Positions 8,119 to 15,500 of a stretch of 26,964 bases of DNA are shown here, piece by piece. Source of the stretch: Gemmatimonadales bacterium (GTDB lineage: Bacteria; Gemmatimonadota; Gemmatimonadetes; Gemmatimonadales; GWC2-71-9); assembly GCA_025929805.1 (NCBI GenBank), contig JAICPP010000009.1, positions 1 through 26,964 on the forward strand. The letters run 5' to 3'. Each line of letters begins with the position of its first letter. Position 1 is the stretch's first letter. Made by a program: the position numbers and the translations under genes. The notes beneath the pieces are model-generated. The model was not told the origin of the DNA, searched no databases, and saw only the letters and a list, made by a program, of their open reading frames with translations.

Positions 8119-8544
8119 ATGATCGCCGGATCGAGGCAGCTCGGAGCGACGCGTATGAGAAGCAGACAGGGCTTTACCCTGATCGAGCTGTTGATCGTGT
8201 GCGTGATCATCGGAATCCTCGCCGCGATCGCGATTCCGAAGTTCGCCAATACCAAGGAGAAGGCCATCGTCGCCGCCATGAAATCCGACCTGCGGAACGT
8301 GGCCTCGGTGCAGGAGGCGTTCTGGAACCAGAACCAGACCTATTACGCGGGTGTGATTCCCAACGTGGCGTTTTCATTCGTCCCGTCGCCGGGAGTCACC
8401 ATCACGATCATCAACTCGACGGCGGCAGGGTGGTCGGCCAAGGCCACTGCGGTGCCGCTCACGAATACGCAGTGCTTCATCTTCTACGGCACGACGCCGC
8501 CCGTCCCTCCGGCTACTGCCGACGCGGCGGTCGCGTGTAACTGA
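8119..8544 (+). CDS. Type IV pilin paralogue, second copy
   Basis: A 141-residue prepilin. From the cleavage Gly it reads FTLIELLIVCVIIGILAAIA then IPKFANTKEKA, almost identical to the first pilin for about 50 residues, after which the sequences diverge. One Val of the core helix is Cys here. Two C-terminal Cys (QCFIFYG and VACN) suggest the same loop disulfide. Two starts are plausible: ATG 8119 (GGAGG at 8106-8110, 17-residue leader) and ATG 8155 (GGAG at 8143-8146, leader MRSRQG, closer to the usual length). I list 8119 for its stronger ribosome site. It is one base from the kinase gene, so the two are probably co-transcribed. It may be an alternative or minor pilin. Confidence 0.85.
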   Translation: MIAGSRQLGATRMRSRQGFTLIELLIVCVIIGILAAIAIPKFANTKEKAIVAAMKSDLRNVASVQEAFWNQNQTYYAGVIPNVAFSFVPSPGVTITIINSTAAGWSAKATAVPLTNTQCFIFYGTTPPVPPATADAAVACN

Positions 8545-8545
8545 G

Positions 8546-9724
8546 ATGGCGCGCGGTCGCCGGCCGATCTCACTCCGGACCGCGCTCCTGGTAGATCTGG
8601 GGTTCGTCACCTCCTCGGCGGTGGCGATGGTGGGGCTGACGACGGTTCTGATCACCGCCGGCAGCGATCTGCGATCGACGCTTACCTGGCTCCTGGCCCT
8701 ATGGCTGGGTAGCACGCTGGTCTTCGTGCTGTTCGGGGCCTACGTGGTCCACCGCCTGGTGGTTGGTCCGCTCCGGCGGCTCACCGCGGAGGCCGACGCG
8801 CTCTCGGTGGGGGAATTTCCGGCCCACGTGCCGCAGGAAACCGCCGAGCTGGAGCTGCTGAGCGGGCGCTACCGCGTCATGGCGGAGAACTTGCTGGACG
8901 TGCAGAGCCAAGTGGTCCGGGTGGAGAAGCTCGCCGGCATCGGCCGGCTCGCAGCAGGGGTGGCGCACGAGGTGCGCAATCCACTCGGTGCACTCGGCAG
9001 CTACGTCGAAGTTCTCCACCGCCGCGGTACGGATCCCAAGGTGACCGGCGACATGCACCAGGCCGTGGAGCGGATCGAGCGGATCGTGCAAGGTCTCGTG
9101 GATTATGCCCGGCCGTCCGCCAACGGCGGAGCCCGGCACCCCGCTCCGGTCGACCTCAATGCGGCAGTGCGGACGGTGGTGGACTTCCTCGGCGCTCAAG
9201 GGATGCTCCGCCAGCAGCAGCTGGAGCTGGTACTCGATCCGAGTCTCCCGCTGGTCCGCGGCAACCAGCATGCGCTGGAGCAGGTGGTCATCAATCTGGT
9301 GGCCAACGCCTGCCAGGCCGCCCCGGGCGGTCGCGTCGTCATCGGAACGCTTGCCAAAACGCTGGGCACCGGCCGTCGCGCTTCCACTCGGCGGAATGAC
9401 AGCGCGGCCCGAATACCGGACCCGGATCGCACCTGGCTGCCGGAGCCCCGGCCAGTGGAACTACCGCCGGGAACCCGCGGGGCCATGCTGTTCGTGGCGG
9501 ATAGCGGGCCGGGTGTGTCGGAGTCGGATCGCGAGCGGGTGTTCGATCCCTTCTTTACGACCAAGGATCCTGGCCAGGGCACCGGGCTGGGGTTGGCTAT
9601 AGTCGCGCGGACCGTGCACGAATGCGGAGGCAGCGTGTGGGTCGACCGCGCGAGAGAAGGTGGGGCGGTGTTCAAGGTATTTCTTCCAATCTCGGGTGAG
9701 ACCGATGCGGCTGCTCATCGTTGA
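8546..9724 (+). CDS. NtrB-type sensor histidine kinase (second pilus-locus kinase)
   Basis: A 392-residue kinase with two membrane helices near the N-terminus (about 12-37 and 45-68) and almost no periplasmic loop. A HAMP-like linker follows (VVGPLRRLTAEADALSVGEF, 72-91), then the HisKA motif AAGVAHEVRNPLGAL with His141, and a HATPase domain with N box VVINLVANACQAA, G1 DSGPGVSESD, F box FDPFFTTK and G2 GTGLGLAIV. An insertion of about 35 residues rich in Arg, Pro and Asp lies between the N and G1 boxes. It starts one base after the second pilin (TGAGATG) and overlaps the activator gene by 20 bases. It differs from the PilS-like kinase in lacking six helices and a PAS domain, so it probably senses something else. 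The ligand is unknown. Confidence 0.85.
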   Translation: MARGRRPISLRTALLVDLGFVTSSAVAMVGLTTVLITAGSDLRSTLTWLLALWLGSTLVFVLFGAYVVHRLVVGPLRRLTAEADALSVGEFPAHVPQETAELELLSGRYRVMAENLLDVQSQVVRVEKLAGIGRLAAGVAHEVRNPLGALGSYVEVLHRRGTDPKVTGDMHQAVERIERIVQGLVDYARPSANGGARHPAPVDLNAAVRTVVDFLGAQGMLRQQQLELVLDPSLPLVRGNQHALEQVVINLVANACQAAPGGRVVIGTLAKTLGTGRRASTRRNDSAARIPDPDRTWLPEPRPVELPPGTRGAMLFVADSGPGVSESDRERVFDPFFTTKDPGQGTGLGLAIVARTVHECGGSVWVDRAREGGAVFKVFLPISGETDAAAHR

Positions 9725-11051
9725 CGACGACGCGGGTTTCCGGCAATCGCTCGCGCTGCTGCTCGGCGAGTCGGGCTACGGGGTCGAAGCCGAAGGCGAC
9801 CCGGAGCGGGCGCTTGCGCGTGCGCTCAAGGAGGAGTTCGAGCTCATCCTCTGCGACGTTAAGATGCCCGGCATGGACGGCCTCGGTTTCTTGCGGCGGT
9901 ATCGGGCCGAGAACGGCAACGCTCTCATCATCATGATGAGCGCCTACGGAGACGAGGACGCCGCGCTCGCCGCCATGCGCGAGGGCGCGTACGACTACCT
10001 GCAGAAACCATTCAAGCCCGACGAAGTGATTCTGACCGTGCGGAAGGCCGAGGAACGCGAGCGGCTGCGCCGGGAAGTGGACGCTCTGCGCTCCAGCCTG
10101 GGGATCGGCGCCGTGGGTGATCTGGTGGTGTCCCAGAGCCGGGCCATGCGCGACGTCGTCGAGCTGGCCGCCCGGGTGGCACGCCATAATACCACCGTGC
10201 TCATCACCGGCGAGAGCGGAACGGGCAAGGAAGTGATCGCGCGCGCCATTCACCGGATGAGCCCGCGGAGCGAGCGCAGCTTCACCGGCATCAACTGCGC
10301 CGCCATTCCGGAACAGCTGCTCGAGTCCGAGCTCTTCGGTCACACCAAGGGTGCATTTACCGGAGCAACTTCGGATCATCCCGGCCTCTTCGAGCTGGCC
10401 AACGGGGGGACCCTGTTGCTGGACGAAATTGCCGACCTGCCCCAGGCCCTCCAGGCCAAGCTGCTGCGGGTGCTCGAAGAGGGCGAGATCCGGCGGCTCG
10501 GCGCTCGCGAGGCAAAGAAGATCGACGTACGCGTGTTGGCCGCGACTGGCCGGCCCATGGAGCAGGCGGTCGAGCGTGGAGAGTTCCGCTCGGACCTCTA
10601 CTACCGGCTGAATGTGGTGCGGCTCCACATCCCGCCCCTGCGGGAGCGGCCGGAGGACATCCCCGAGCTGCTCACTCACTTTGCCCGGCAGGTCGCCCAG
10701 CGGCTAGGGCATCCGGTGAGCGTCACGCCCGCCGCCCTGGTCGCGCTTACCAACCACTCCTGGCCGGGCAACGTCCGCGAGCTCAGGAACGCGGTGGAAC
10801 GGGCTGCCGTGCTCTCCGCGGGTGGTCTGCTCGATTCCAAGGACTTCGCCCTGGCAAACGGGGGTTCGAACGACCCGAACGGTGGGGCCAATGGCGTGCT
10901 CGACTTGAAGACGCAAGTAGAAGCTGTCGAGCGAGCGGCCATTCAACGGGCACTCCAGGCTGCCAACGGCAACCGGCGCCAGGCTGCCAACCTTCTCGGA
11001 ATCAGCCTGCGTACCCTGTTCTATAAGCTGCGGCGGCTGCCCGCCGCGTAA
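9705..11051 (+). CDS. Second sigma-54-dependent NtrC-type response regulator
   Basis: A 448-residue activator. The receiver has Asp7-Asp8, phospho-acceptor Asp51 (LCDVKMPGMDG) and Lys101. The AAA+ domain has Walker A GESGTGKE (169-176) and an intact GAFTGA loop (216-221). The C-terminal Fis-type helix-turn-helix reads ANGNRRQAANLLGISLRTLFYKL. I start it at ATG 9705, where the beta strand RLLIVDDD begins; GGTGAG at 9695-9700 serves as ribosome site. The overlap with the kinase gene indicates a coupled two-component pair. Targets are not known; the nearby sigma-54 promoters for pilA and pilMNOPQ are the obvious candidates, which would make this a second input to pilus expression. Confidence 0.87.
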   Translation: MRLLIVDDDAGFRQSLALLLGESGYGVEAEGDPERALARALKEEFELILCDVKMPGMDGLGFLRRYRAENGNALIIMMSAYGDEDAALAAMREGAYDYLQKPFKPDEVILTVRKAEERERLRREVDALRSSLGIGAVGDLVVSQSRAMRDVVELAARVARHNTTVLITGESGTGKEVIARAIHRMSPRSERSFTGINCAAIPEQLLESELFGHTKGAFTGATSDHPGLFELANGGTLLLDEIADLPQALQAKLLRVLEEGEIRRLGAREAKKIDVRVLAATGRPMEQAVERGEFRSDLYYRLNVVRLHIPPLRERPEDIPELLTHFARQVAQRLGHPVSVTPAALVALTNHSWPGNVRELRNAVERAAVLSAGGLLDSKDFALANGGSNDPNGGANGVLDLKTQVEAVERAAIQRALQAANGNRRQAANLLGISLRTLFYKLRRLPAA

Positions 11052-11088
11052 GCGTCGCCACCATCAGGGACGCCGGCTCGAATCTCAA

Positions 11089-11114
11089 CGACCCTCCGCT
11101 ACCGCGGAGGGTCG
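11089..11114 (+). terminator. Strong hairpin after the second activator gene
   Basis: CGACCCTCCGC (11089-11099) and GCGGAGGGTCG (11104-11114) form a perfect 11-bp stem with a TACC loop, 37 bases after the stop codon. There is no proper T tract (CCGAGCTTTC follows), so termination may be partial. It marks the end of the pilin/two-component unit. Confidence 0.65.
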
Positions 11115-11203
11115 CCGAGCTTTCAGCCCTGCGCGCGTTGGCAGGGTACCGGACTCGGACCCGATCGGCTGCATGCTGTTACTTCCCCATGGCGGGCTCA
11201 TCG

Positions 11204-11575
11204 ATGAAGCGACATGGCTTGGGATTCACGTTGATCGAGGTGTTGTTGGCCCTGGTGGTCCTGGCGGTCGGTATTCTGGCCCTCACCGGGTCATCGGCGA
11301 TCGTCACCCGAATGATCGGCCGCGGAAAGGTGGAGACCCAGGCTGCTTTGGCAGCCTCTCGCCGCATCGAGGCGCTTCGCGCCATTGCGGGATCCACCTC
11401 GCCCCGGTGCACCTCACCCGAGTTCGGCGCCGGTGGCCCCGTTCTGGACAACGGGTTTGCCCAGTCCTGGACGGTGTCCGGCACCGGCAAGCTGCGCCGG
11501 GTCCGGGTCACGGTCACCTATCTCACGGTTCGGGGCACGCGGTCGGCCGTGCTGGAGACCGGCATCGCGTGTTGA
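11204..11575 (+). CDS. PilV-like minor pilin / prepilin-like protein
   Basis: A 123-residue protein with leader MKRHGLG, cleavage Gly, then FTLIEVLLALVVLAVGILAL, the N-terminal prepilin helix with Glu5; the pattern resembles PilV and GspI-type minor pilins. The rest is a short globular part with two Cys (PRCTSP and the C-terminal GIAC). The frame is open upstream with another ATG at 11189; I chose 11204 because it gives a normal leader, but no clear ribosome site marks either. The PilW-like gene starts seven bases before this stop. Minor pilins of this kind are thought to prime pilus assembly with PilC/PilY1-type proteins; no PilY1 gene is visible in the window. Confidence 0.8.
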   Translation: MKRHGLGFTLIEVLLALVVLAVGILALTGSSAIVTRMIGRGKVETQAALAASRRIEALRAIAGSTSPRCTSPEFGAGGPVLDNGFAQSWTVSGTGKLRRVRVTVTYLTVRGTRSAVLETGIAC

Positions 11576-12387
11576 ACCGGCGCGGCTTCACACTGGTCGA
11601 GATCATGCTGGCCACCACCACCATGCTCATCGTCAGTGGCGCAGTGTACCAGTTGCTCGTAACGGCCCAGCGGCTCTCGCGAACACAAGCAGCACAGCTT
11701 GGCGTGCAAACCAACGTCCGCGGGGCGGTGCTGGCAGTGCTGAATGAGCTGAGAGAGTTGAGCAGCGTCGAAGGCGGAAGTGGAGCTCAGAACGACCTGC
11801 TGAGCACCACTCCCGGTGCCATGATCTACCGGGCCATGCGGGGAACTGGATTCACCTGCCAGCCGGCCACCGAGTCGGAAGTTCGAATCAGTCGGACCAG
11901 CTTCTCGGGGCATCGTGAGCCCCAGGCCGGTAGGGATAGCGTATTGCTGTACCTCGTGGCAGCACCCGAAACGGTTCCGGCCTGGACTCCGGCGGCCATC
12001 ACCGGCATGTCCACCGCCGCATCATGCCCGGGTGTAATAGGGAGCGGCATCACGCTGACCGTTTCGCCCACGGTTGGCCTTGTCGGCACAGGAGCGGGCA
12101 CACCGGTGCGCTTCTACGAGATCATGGAGCTCAGGCTGTACCAATCCGATGGTCAGTCATGGCTCGGTACTCGTTCGATCAGCGCCGGGGAATCGATTCA
12201 GCCGCTCTTTGGTCCGCTGACAGGACCCGACGGGTTCCGTCTCACCTATCTCAGTGCGAGTGGCCTTCCCACCAACAACCCGACTGCCATCAAGAGCATC
12301 GAGGTCACGGCGCGCGGCACGAGCGTAGGGGTTCCGAGCTTCGAGCTGAGCGGCCAGGTAGCGCTGAGAAATGCGTGGCGTCGATAA
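11569..12387 (+). CDS. PilW-like minor pilin / prepilin-like protein
   Basis: A 272-residue protein. The GTG at 11569 gives leader MLNRRG, cleavage Gly, then FTLVEIMLATTTMLIVSGAV with Glu5; GGAG at 11554-11557 supports this start. The length and a globular domain rich in Ser, Thr and Gly resemble PilW or GspJ-type minor pilins. The start overlaps the preceding stop by seven bases, and the stop overlaps the next gene by 17, so three minor-pilin genes are read as one unit. The frame is open far upstream of 11569, but that part lies over the PilV-like gene in another frame and is not coding. Confidence 0.8.
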   Translation: MLNRRGFTLVEIMLATTTMLIVSGAVYQLLVTAQRLSRTQAAQLGVQTNVRGAVLAVLNELRELSSVEGGSGAQNDLLSTTPGAMIYRAMRGTGFTCQPATESEVRISRTSFSGHREPQAGRDSVLLYLVAAPETVPAWTPAAITGMSTAASCPGVIGSGITLTVSPTVGLVGTGAGTPVRFYEIMELRLYQSDGQSWLGTRSISAGESIQPLFGPLTGPDGFRLTYLSASGLPTNNPTAIKSIEVTARGTSVGVPSFELSGQVALRNAWRR

Positions 12388-12841
12388 AGTCGGAAGGTGT
12401 GAGCGCGGTGCTGCCCTTGCGGTTGCAATCTTTGCGCTGGCCGTCATTGGTCTGCTGGTAGCGGCTAGCTTCCCCGGCGGCCTGCTCGAGCAGCAGAGCG
12501 GCAGAAATACCCTGTTGATCATCCAGGCGGCCGAGGCCGCCGAGGCGGAGCTGGAAAACACGCTGGTCACGCTGCCGGCGGATCAGGTTCGGGCACTCGT
12601 GGCCGGAGGTGCATCGCTGGACCTGGGGCAATCAACCCCAGCCGCAGGGGCAGTCGTCAATCGACGGGTTTCGCGGCTGACCGATAATCTCTTTCTGATC
12701 GAGTCTCGGGGCATGCGGGTAGACGCAGACGGGACGCCACTCGCCACGAGAAAGCTGGGCTTACTCGCCACGCTGGCGCCTGATTCCCTAGCCGATTCCG
12801 TGCTGCGGGTGCTGCAGCGTGCCTGGCTCCAACTGTACTGA
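12371..12841 (+). CDS. PilX-like pilus assembly protein
   Basis: A 156-residue protein with a single N-terminal membrane helix after a basic segment: CERGAALAVAIFALAVIGLL. The RGAALAVAIFALAVI pattern recalls PilX N-terminal domains, which have RGAaLl-type openings instead of the canonical GFTLIE. There is no Glu5, as in some PilX/GspK-like proteins. The rest has no motif I recognise. Its ATG lies 17 bases inside the PilW-like gene. Its position as last of three minor-pilin genes is the main support for the name; the membrane topology is visible directly. Confidence 0.65.
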   Translation: MRGVDKVGRCERGAALAVAIFALAVIGLLVAASFPGGLLEQQSGRNTLLIIQAAEAAEAELENTLVTLPADQVRALVAGGASLDLGQSTPAAGAVVNRRVSRLTDNLFLIESRGMRVDADGTPLATRKLGLLATLAPDSLADSVLRVLQRAWLQLY

Positions 12842-12879
12842 CTGCCAGAAGTTGCACGGCTGAGGTCTTCTCCATTCTA

Positions 12880-12944
12880 GTGCTGCATCCCGAGAGACCG
12901 TTTCGCGAAAGAGAAGATGCCTGCGAGATAACCTGGTGCAGCAC
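12880..12944. promoter_or_regulatory. Long-loop inverted repeat upstream of pilM promoter
   Basis: GTGCTGCA (12880-12887) and TGCAGCAC (12937-12944) are perfect inverted repeats and can extend inward by two pairs. The 45-base centre contains a perfect 10-base palindrome, TTTCGCGAAA (12901-12910). The structure sits about 85-150 bases upstream of the predicted start of the pilM transcript, suitable for an enhancer site of a sigma-54 activator, or it may be the end of the minor-pilin transcript. Confidence 0.4.
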
Positions 12945-13003
12945 GTCGGTTCTTTCCGGGTTAAATGGTCTCAACGTAAGCGATTACCAAACTGCAATTT
13001 GTG

Positions 13004-13019
13004 TGGCACATCGGTTGCC
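13004..13019 (+). promoter_or_regulatory. Sigma-54 promoter of pilMNOPQ
   Basis: TGGCAC-N5-TTGCC matches the -24/-12 consensus over the whole conserved part, with exact spacing. The predicted start is near 13030, 37 bases before the pilM ATG. Together with the pilA promoter this suggests common control of pilin and assembly genes. Confidence 0.87.
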
Positions 13020-13066
13020 CTCTGGGCACCGAGATATCCTGACGCCTCCTTAACCAGCGGACACGT

Positions 13067-14107
13067 ATGGGTCTCTTCGGGCGCAAGGCGACGACGGTAG
13101 GCCTGGACATCGGCAGCGGCCTGATCAAGCTCGTCGCGATCTCGCACGCCTCCGGTGGTCCGGTGCTGACCAAGGTTGCGTTCACCTCGATCGCCAACGA
13201 TGCCATCGTCGAGGGTGAGATCATGGACCCCGGCATCGTGGCGGAGGCAATCAAGGATTGCATGGCGGCCGCCGGGGTCAAGACCAAGAAGGTCGTGACC
13301 GCGGTCGGCGGCCGTGACGTGATCGTCAAGAAGATCACCATGGACCGGATGCAGGAGGCCGACGCTCGGGAAGTGATTCGTTGGGAGGCGGAGCAGCACG
13401 TCCCATTCGACATGGACAACGTGGAGCTCGACTTCCAGATCCTGGATCCCTACGGTGAGGGGCTCCAGATGACCGTTCTGCTGGTGGCCGCCAAGCGCGA
13501 GCTGGTCGAGCACAAGCTCGCCCTGCTGGCCGATGTCGGGCTCGAGCCCATCATCATCGACGTGGACGCGTTCGCTCTCCACAACGCGTTCGAGATCAAC
13601 TATCCCGAAGCCATGAATGGGGTCGTGAGCCTGGTGAACATCGGCCACGAGACCACCAACATCTACATCCTGGACGATGGTATTCCCGTCCTGACTCGAG
13701 ACATCCCGGTGGGCACCCGTCGTTTCCGCGAGGATCTCCAGCGGGAGCGGGGCCAGTCGGCGGAAGAGGCCGAGCAGCTGCTCCAGGGAATCGGGTCGGA
13801 CATTCCGGAAGGGTTCCTCCAGACGCGGACCGAGGAGCTCGCGGTGGGCATCGAGCGGGCCGGAGCGTTTCTCCAGACCGCCAGCCGGTCGGCCGGTGGC
13901 ATCGGCCGCATCTTCATCACCGGCGGTGGCGCCCGGATTCCTCGGCTCAGCAGGGCGCTGGGAGACCGGCTCAAGATCCCGGTCCAGCTCGCCAATCCAA
14001 TCGAGAAGTTGCACGTGGCAGAGGGCGTCTTCGACACCATGCAGGTGGATGAAGTGGCGCCGCTGCTGATGCTCCCGATCGGTCTTGCCTTGCGTACGGC
14101 AGCCTGA
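13067..14107 (+). CDS. pilM: Type IV pilus assembly ATPase-fold protein PilM
   Basis: A 346-residue cytoplasmic, actin/FtsA-fold protein that binds the N-terminus of PilN and links the assembly machine on the inner face of the inner membrane. The sequence opens MGLFGRKATTVGLDIGSGLIK, with the phosphate-1 motif GLDIGSG at 12-18. EVIRWEAEQHVPFDMD and VSLVNIGHETTNIYIL (phosphate-2-like) are characteristic of PilM, and the ITGGGARIPRL motif lies toward the end. Length is normal for the family. No strong ribosome site is visible before the ATG. It is the first gene after the sigma-54 promoter and is 25 bases from pilN. Confidence 0.95.
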   Translation: MGLFGRKATTVGLDIGSGLIKLVAISHASGGPVLTKVAFTSIANDAIVEGEIMDPGIVAEAIKDCMAAAGVKTKKVVTAVGGRDVIVKKITMDRMQEADAREVIRWEAEQHVPFDMDNVELDFQILDPYGEGLQMTVLLVAAKRELVEHKLALLADVGLEPIIIDVDAFALHNAFEINYPEAMNGVVSLVNIGHETTNIYILDDGIPVLTRDIPVGTRRFREDLQRERGQSAEEAEQLLQGIGSDIPEGFLQTRTEELAVGIERAGAFLQTASRSAGGIGRIFITGGGARIPRLSRALGDRLKIPVQLANPIEKLHVAEGVFDTMQVDEVAPLLMLPIGLALRTAA

Positions 14108-14132
14108 ACCCGACCCAGGGACCCATCATCCA

Positions 14133-14867
14133 ATGATCACAGTCAATCTCCGACCCGGCCAACGGCGCAAGCGCAGCGGCAACCCGCTCAAGGGTGTGCT
14201 GGACCGGCTCAGCGTGCTCCGTGAACTGGGCTCCAAGGTGAAGGACCCGCTCCTGATGGGCGCGGTGGGCGCATGGGTCGTCGTCTTGGCCGCGCTTGGT
14301 CTCATCTATCTCAACAACGTGCGGCAGCTCTACACGTTGGAGCCGCGGCTGGAGCAGGCGCGCAGCGAGCACCGCCGCTTCAAGGCGTTCATCGCCGACA
14401 AGCGGCGGCAGGAAAAGATCCGGGATTCGCTGCTGGCGCAGATCACCGTCATTCGCAATGTCGACGGCGACCGTTATACCTGGCCCCATCTCCTCGACGA
14501 GATCACCAAGGCTCTGCCGGCCTATACCTGGCTGGTCGATCTCGGCTATACCGCACCGGCTGCGCCACCTCCCACTGCGCCGAAGCCCCTCGCTACCGCT
14601 GCGGATAGTGCCGCCGCGGACTCGGCCCGTCTCGCACGCCCACCCGTCGTCTTCCAGATCAACGGGCGGACCATCGACATCCAGGCCTACACCCGGTTCC
14701 TCCGGCAGCTGGAGGCCTCGCCCTGGATCGTGGACGTGACGCCGGTATCGGCCCAGACGGTGGTGGAAAAGGAGCGCGCCATCACGGCGTTCACCATTCG
14801 CGCCTCTTACACCAGGGCGGATTCAGCCTACATCCGCACGGCTCCCTTCAGCCAGTCGGTGAGGTAA
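14133..14867 (+). CDS. pilN: Type IV pilus inner-membrane assembly protein PilN
   Basis: A 244-residue bitopic protein. The N-terminus MITVNLRPG matches the INLLP-type segment of PilN that inserts into PilM. One membrane helix follows at about 42-62, then a periplasmic coiled-coil and ferredoxin-like domain that pairs with PilO. A linker rich in Ala, Pro and Thr (TAPAAPPPTAPKPLATAADS) interrupts the periplasmic domain, making the protein longer than the common 180-200 residues. I use ATG 14133, which places the PilM-binding segment at the very N-terminus; the frame is open to 14085, but that would overlap the end of pilM. It ends three bases before pilO. Confidence 0.92.
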   Translation: MITVNLRPGQRRKRSGNPLKGVLDRLSVLRELGSKVKDPLLMGAVGAWVVVLAALGLIYLNNVRQLYTLEPRLEQARSEHRRFKAFIADKRRQEKIRDSLLAQITVIRNVDGDRYTWPHLLDEITKALPAYTWLVDLGYTAPAAPPPTAPKPLATAADSAAADSARLARPPVVFQINGRTIDIQAYTRFLRQLEASPWIVDVTPVSAQTVVEKERAITAFTIRASYTRADSAYIRTAPFSQSVR

Positions 14868-14870
14868 TCC

Positions 14871-15500
14871 ATGGAGCTCTCCGGACCCAAGACGACGCCA
14901 GCGCTCGCGATCTTGTTGGCCTTCCTGGTGGGCTACATCGCCTACACCGGCGCGGTCATCGACGCCGTGGGCCTGAAGGGTCTCGCCGGCACCAAGGCGC
15001 GGATCACGGCCATGCGCGATACCATTGCAATCTTCGAGGCCGCCACGGACAGCGCTAAGAAGGAATTGGCGCGAGGAACCGTCGCGGACGTACGCAAGCG
15101 CCTGGAGACCTACCGTTCGAGCCTGGTCCTGCTCCGCCGTCTGGTGCCCGAGCGGAACGAGGTTCCCAATCTGCTCGATGACATCTCGACCCGCGGGAAG
15201 ATCCGGGGCGTGACGCTCTCGCAAGTGGTCCCTCAGCAGGTTGAAGCGGGGCCCGCCCCATTCAATACCTACAAGTACAACATGTCGGTGATCGGCCGCT
15301 ACGATCAGATCGGCCAGTTCCTGGCCGATGTCGCCAGCCTGCAGCGGATCATCGTTCCATATGACGTGACTGTGTCCGCCGCCAACAGCAGCACCGCCAA
15401 GGTTCTGGGAGATAGTACCGACGCGTTGCTCGAGGCTCGGTTCCAGATCCGGACCTATGTGAAATCCTCCAGCCCGGAAGGAGAGGCCAGTGGCACGTAA
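14871..15500 (+). CDS. pilO: Type IV pilus inner-membrane assembly protein PilO
   Basis: A 209-residue protein with a short cytoplasmic start, one membrane helix (about 10-30), a coiled-coil segment (about 40-95) and a periplasmic domain with LVPERNEVPNLLDDIS and FNTYKYNMSVIGRYDQIGQF, typical of PilO. It forms heterodimers with PilN and connects to PilP in the alignment complex. GAGG at 14861-14864 is a good ribosome site. Its end overlaps the start of pilP by 11 bases. Confidence 0.93.
   Translation: MELSGPKTTPALAILLAFLVGYIAYTGAVIDAVGLKGLAGTKARITAMRDTIAIFEAATDSAKKELARGTVADVRKRLETYRSSLVLLRRLVPERNEVPNLLDDISTRGKIRGVTLSQVVPQQVEAGPAPFNTYKYNMSVIGRYDQIGQFLADVASLQRIIVPYDVTVSAANSSTAKVLGDSTDALLEARFQIRTYVKSSSPEGEASGT

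Noticed and set aside
9672..10679. 335-codon minus-strand frame opposite the second activator
   Set aside because: Opposite the conserved AAA+ domain; no motif.
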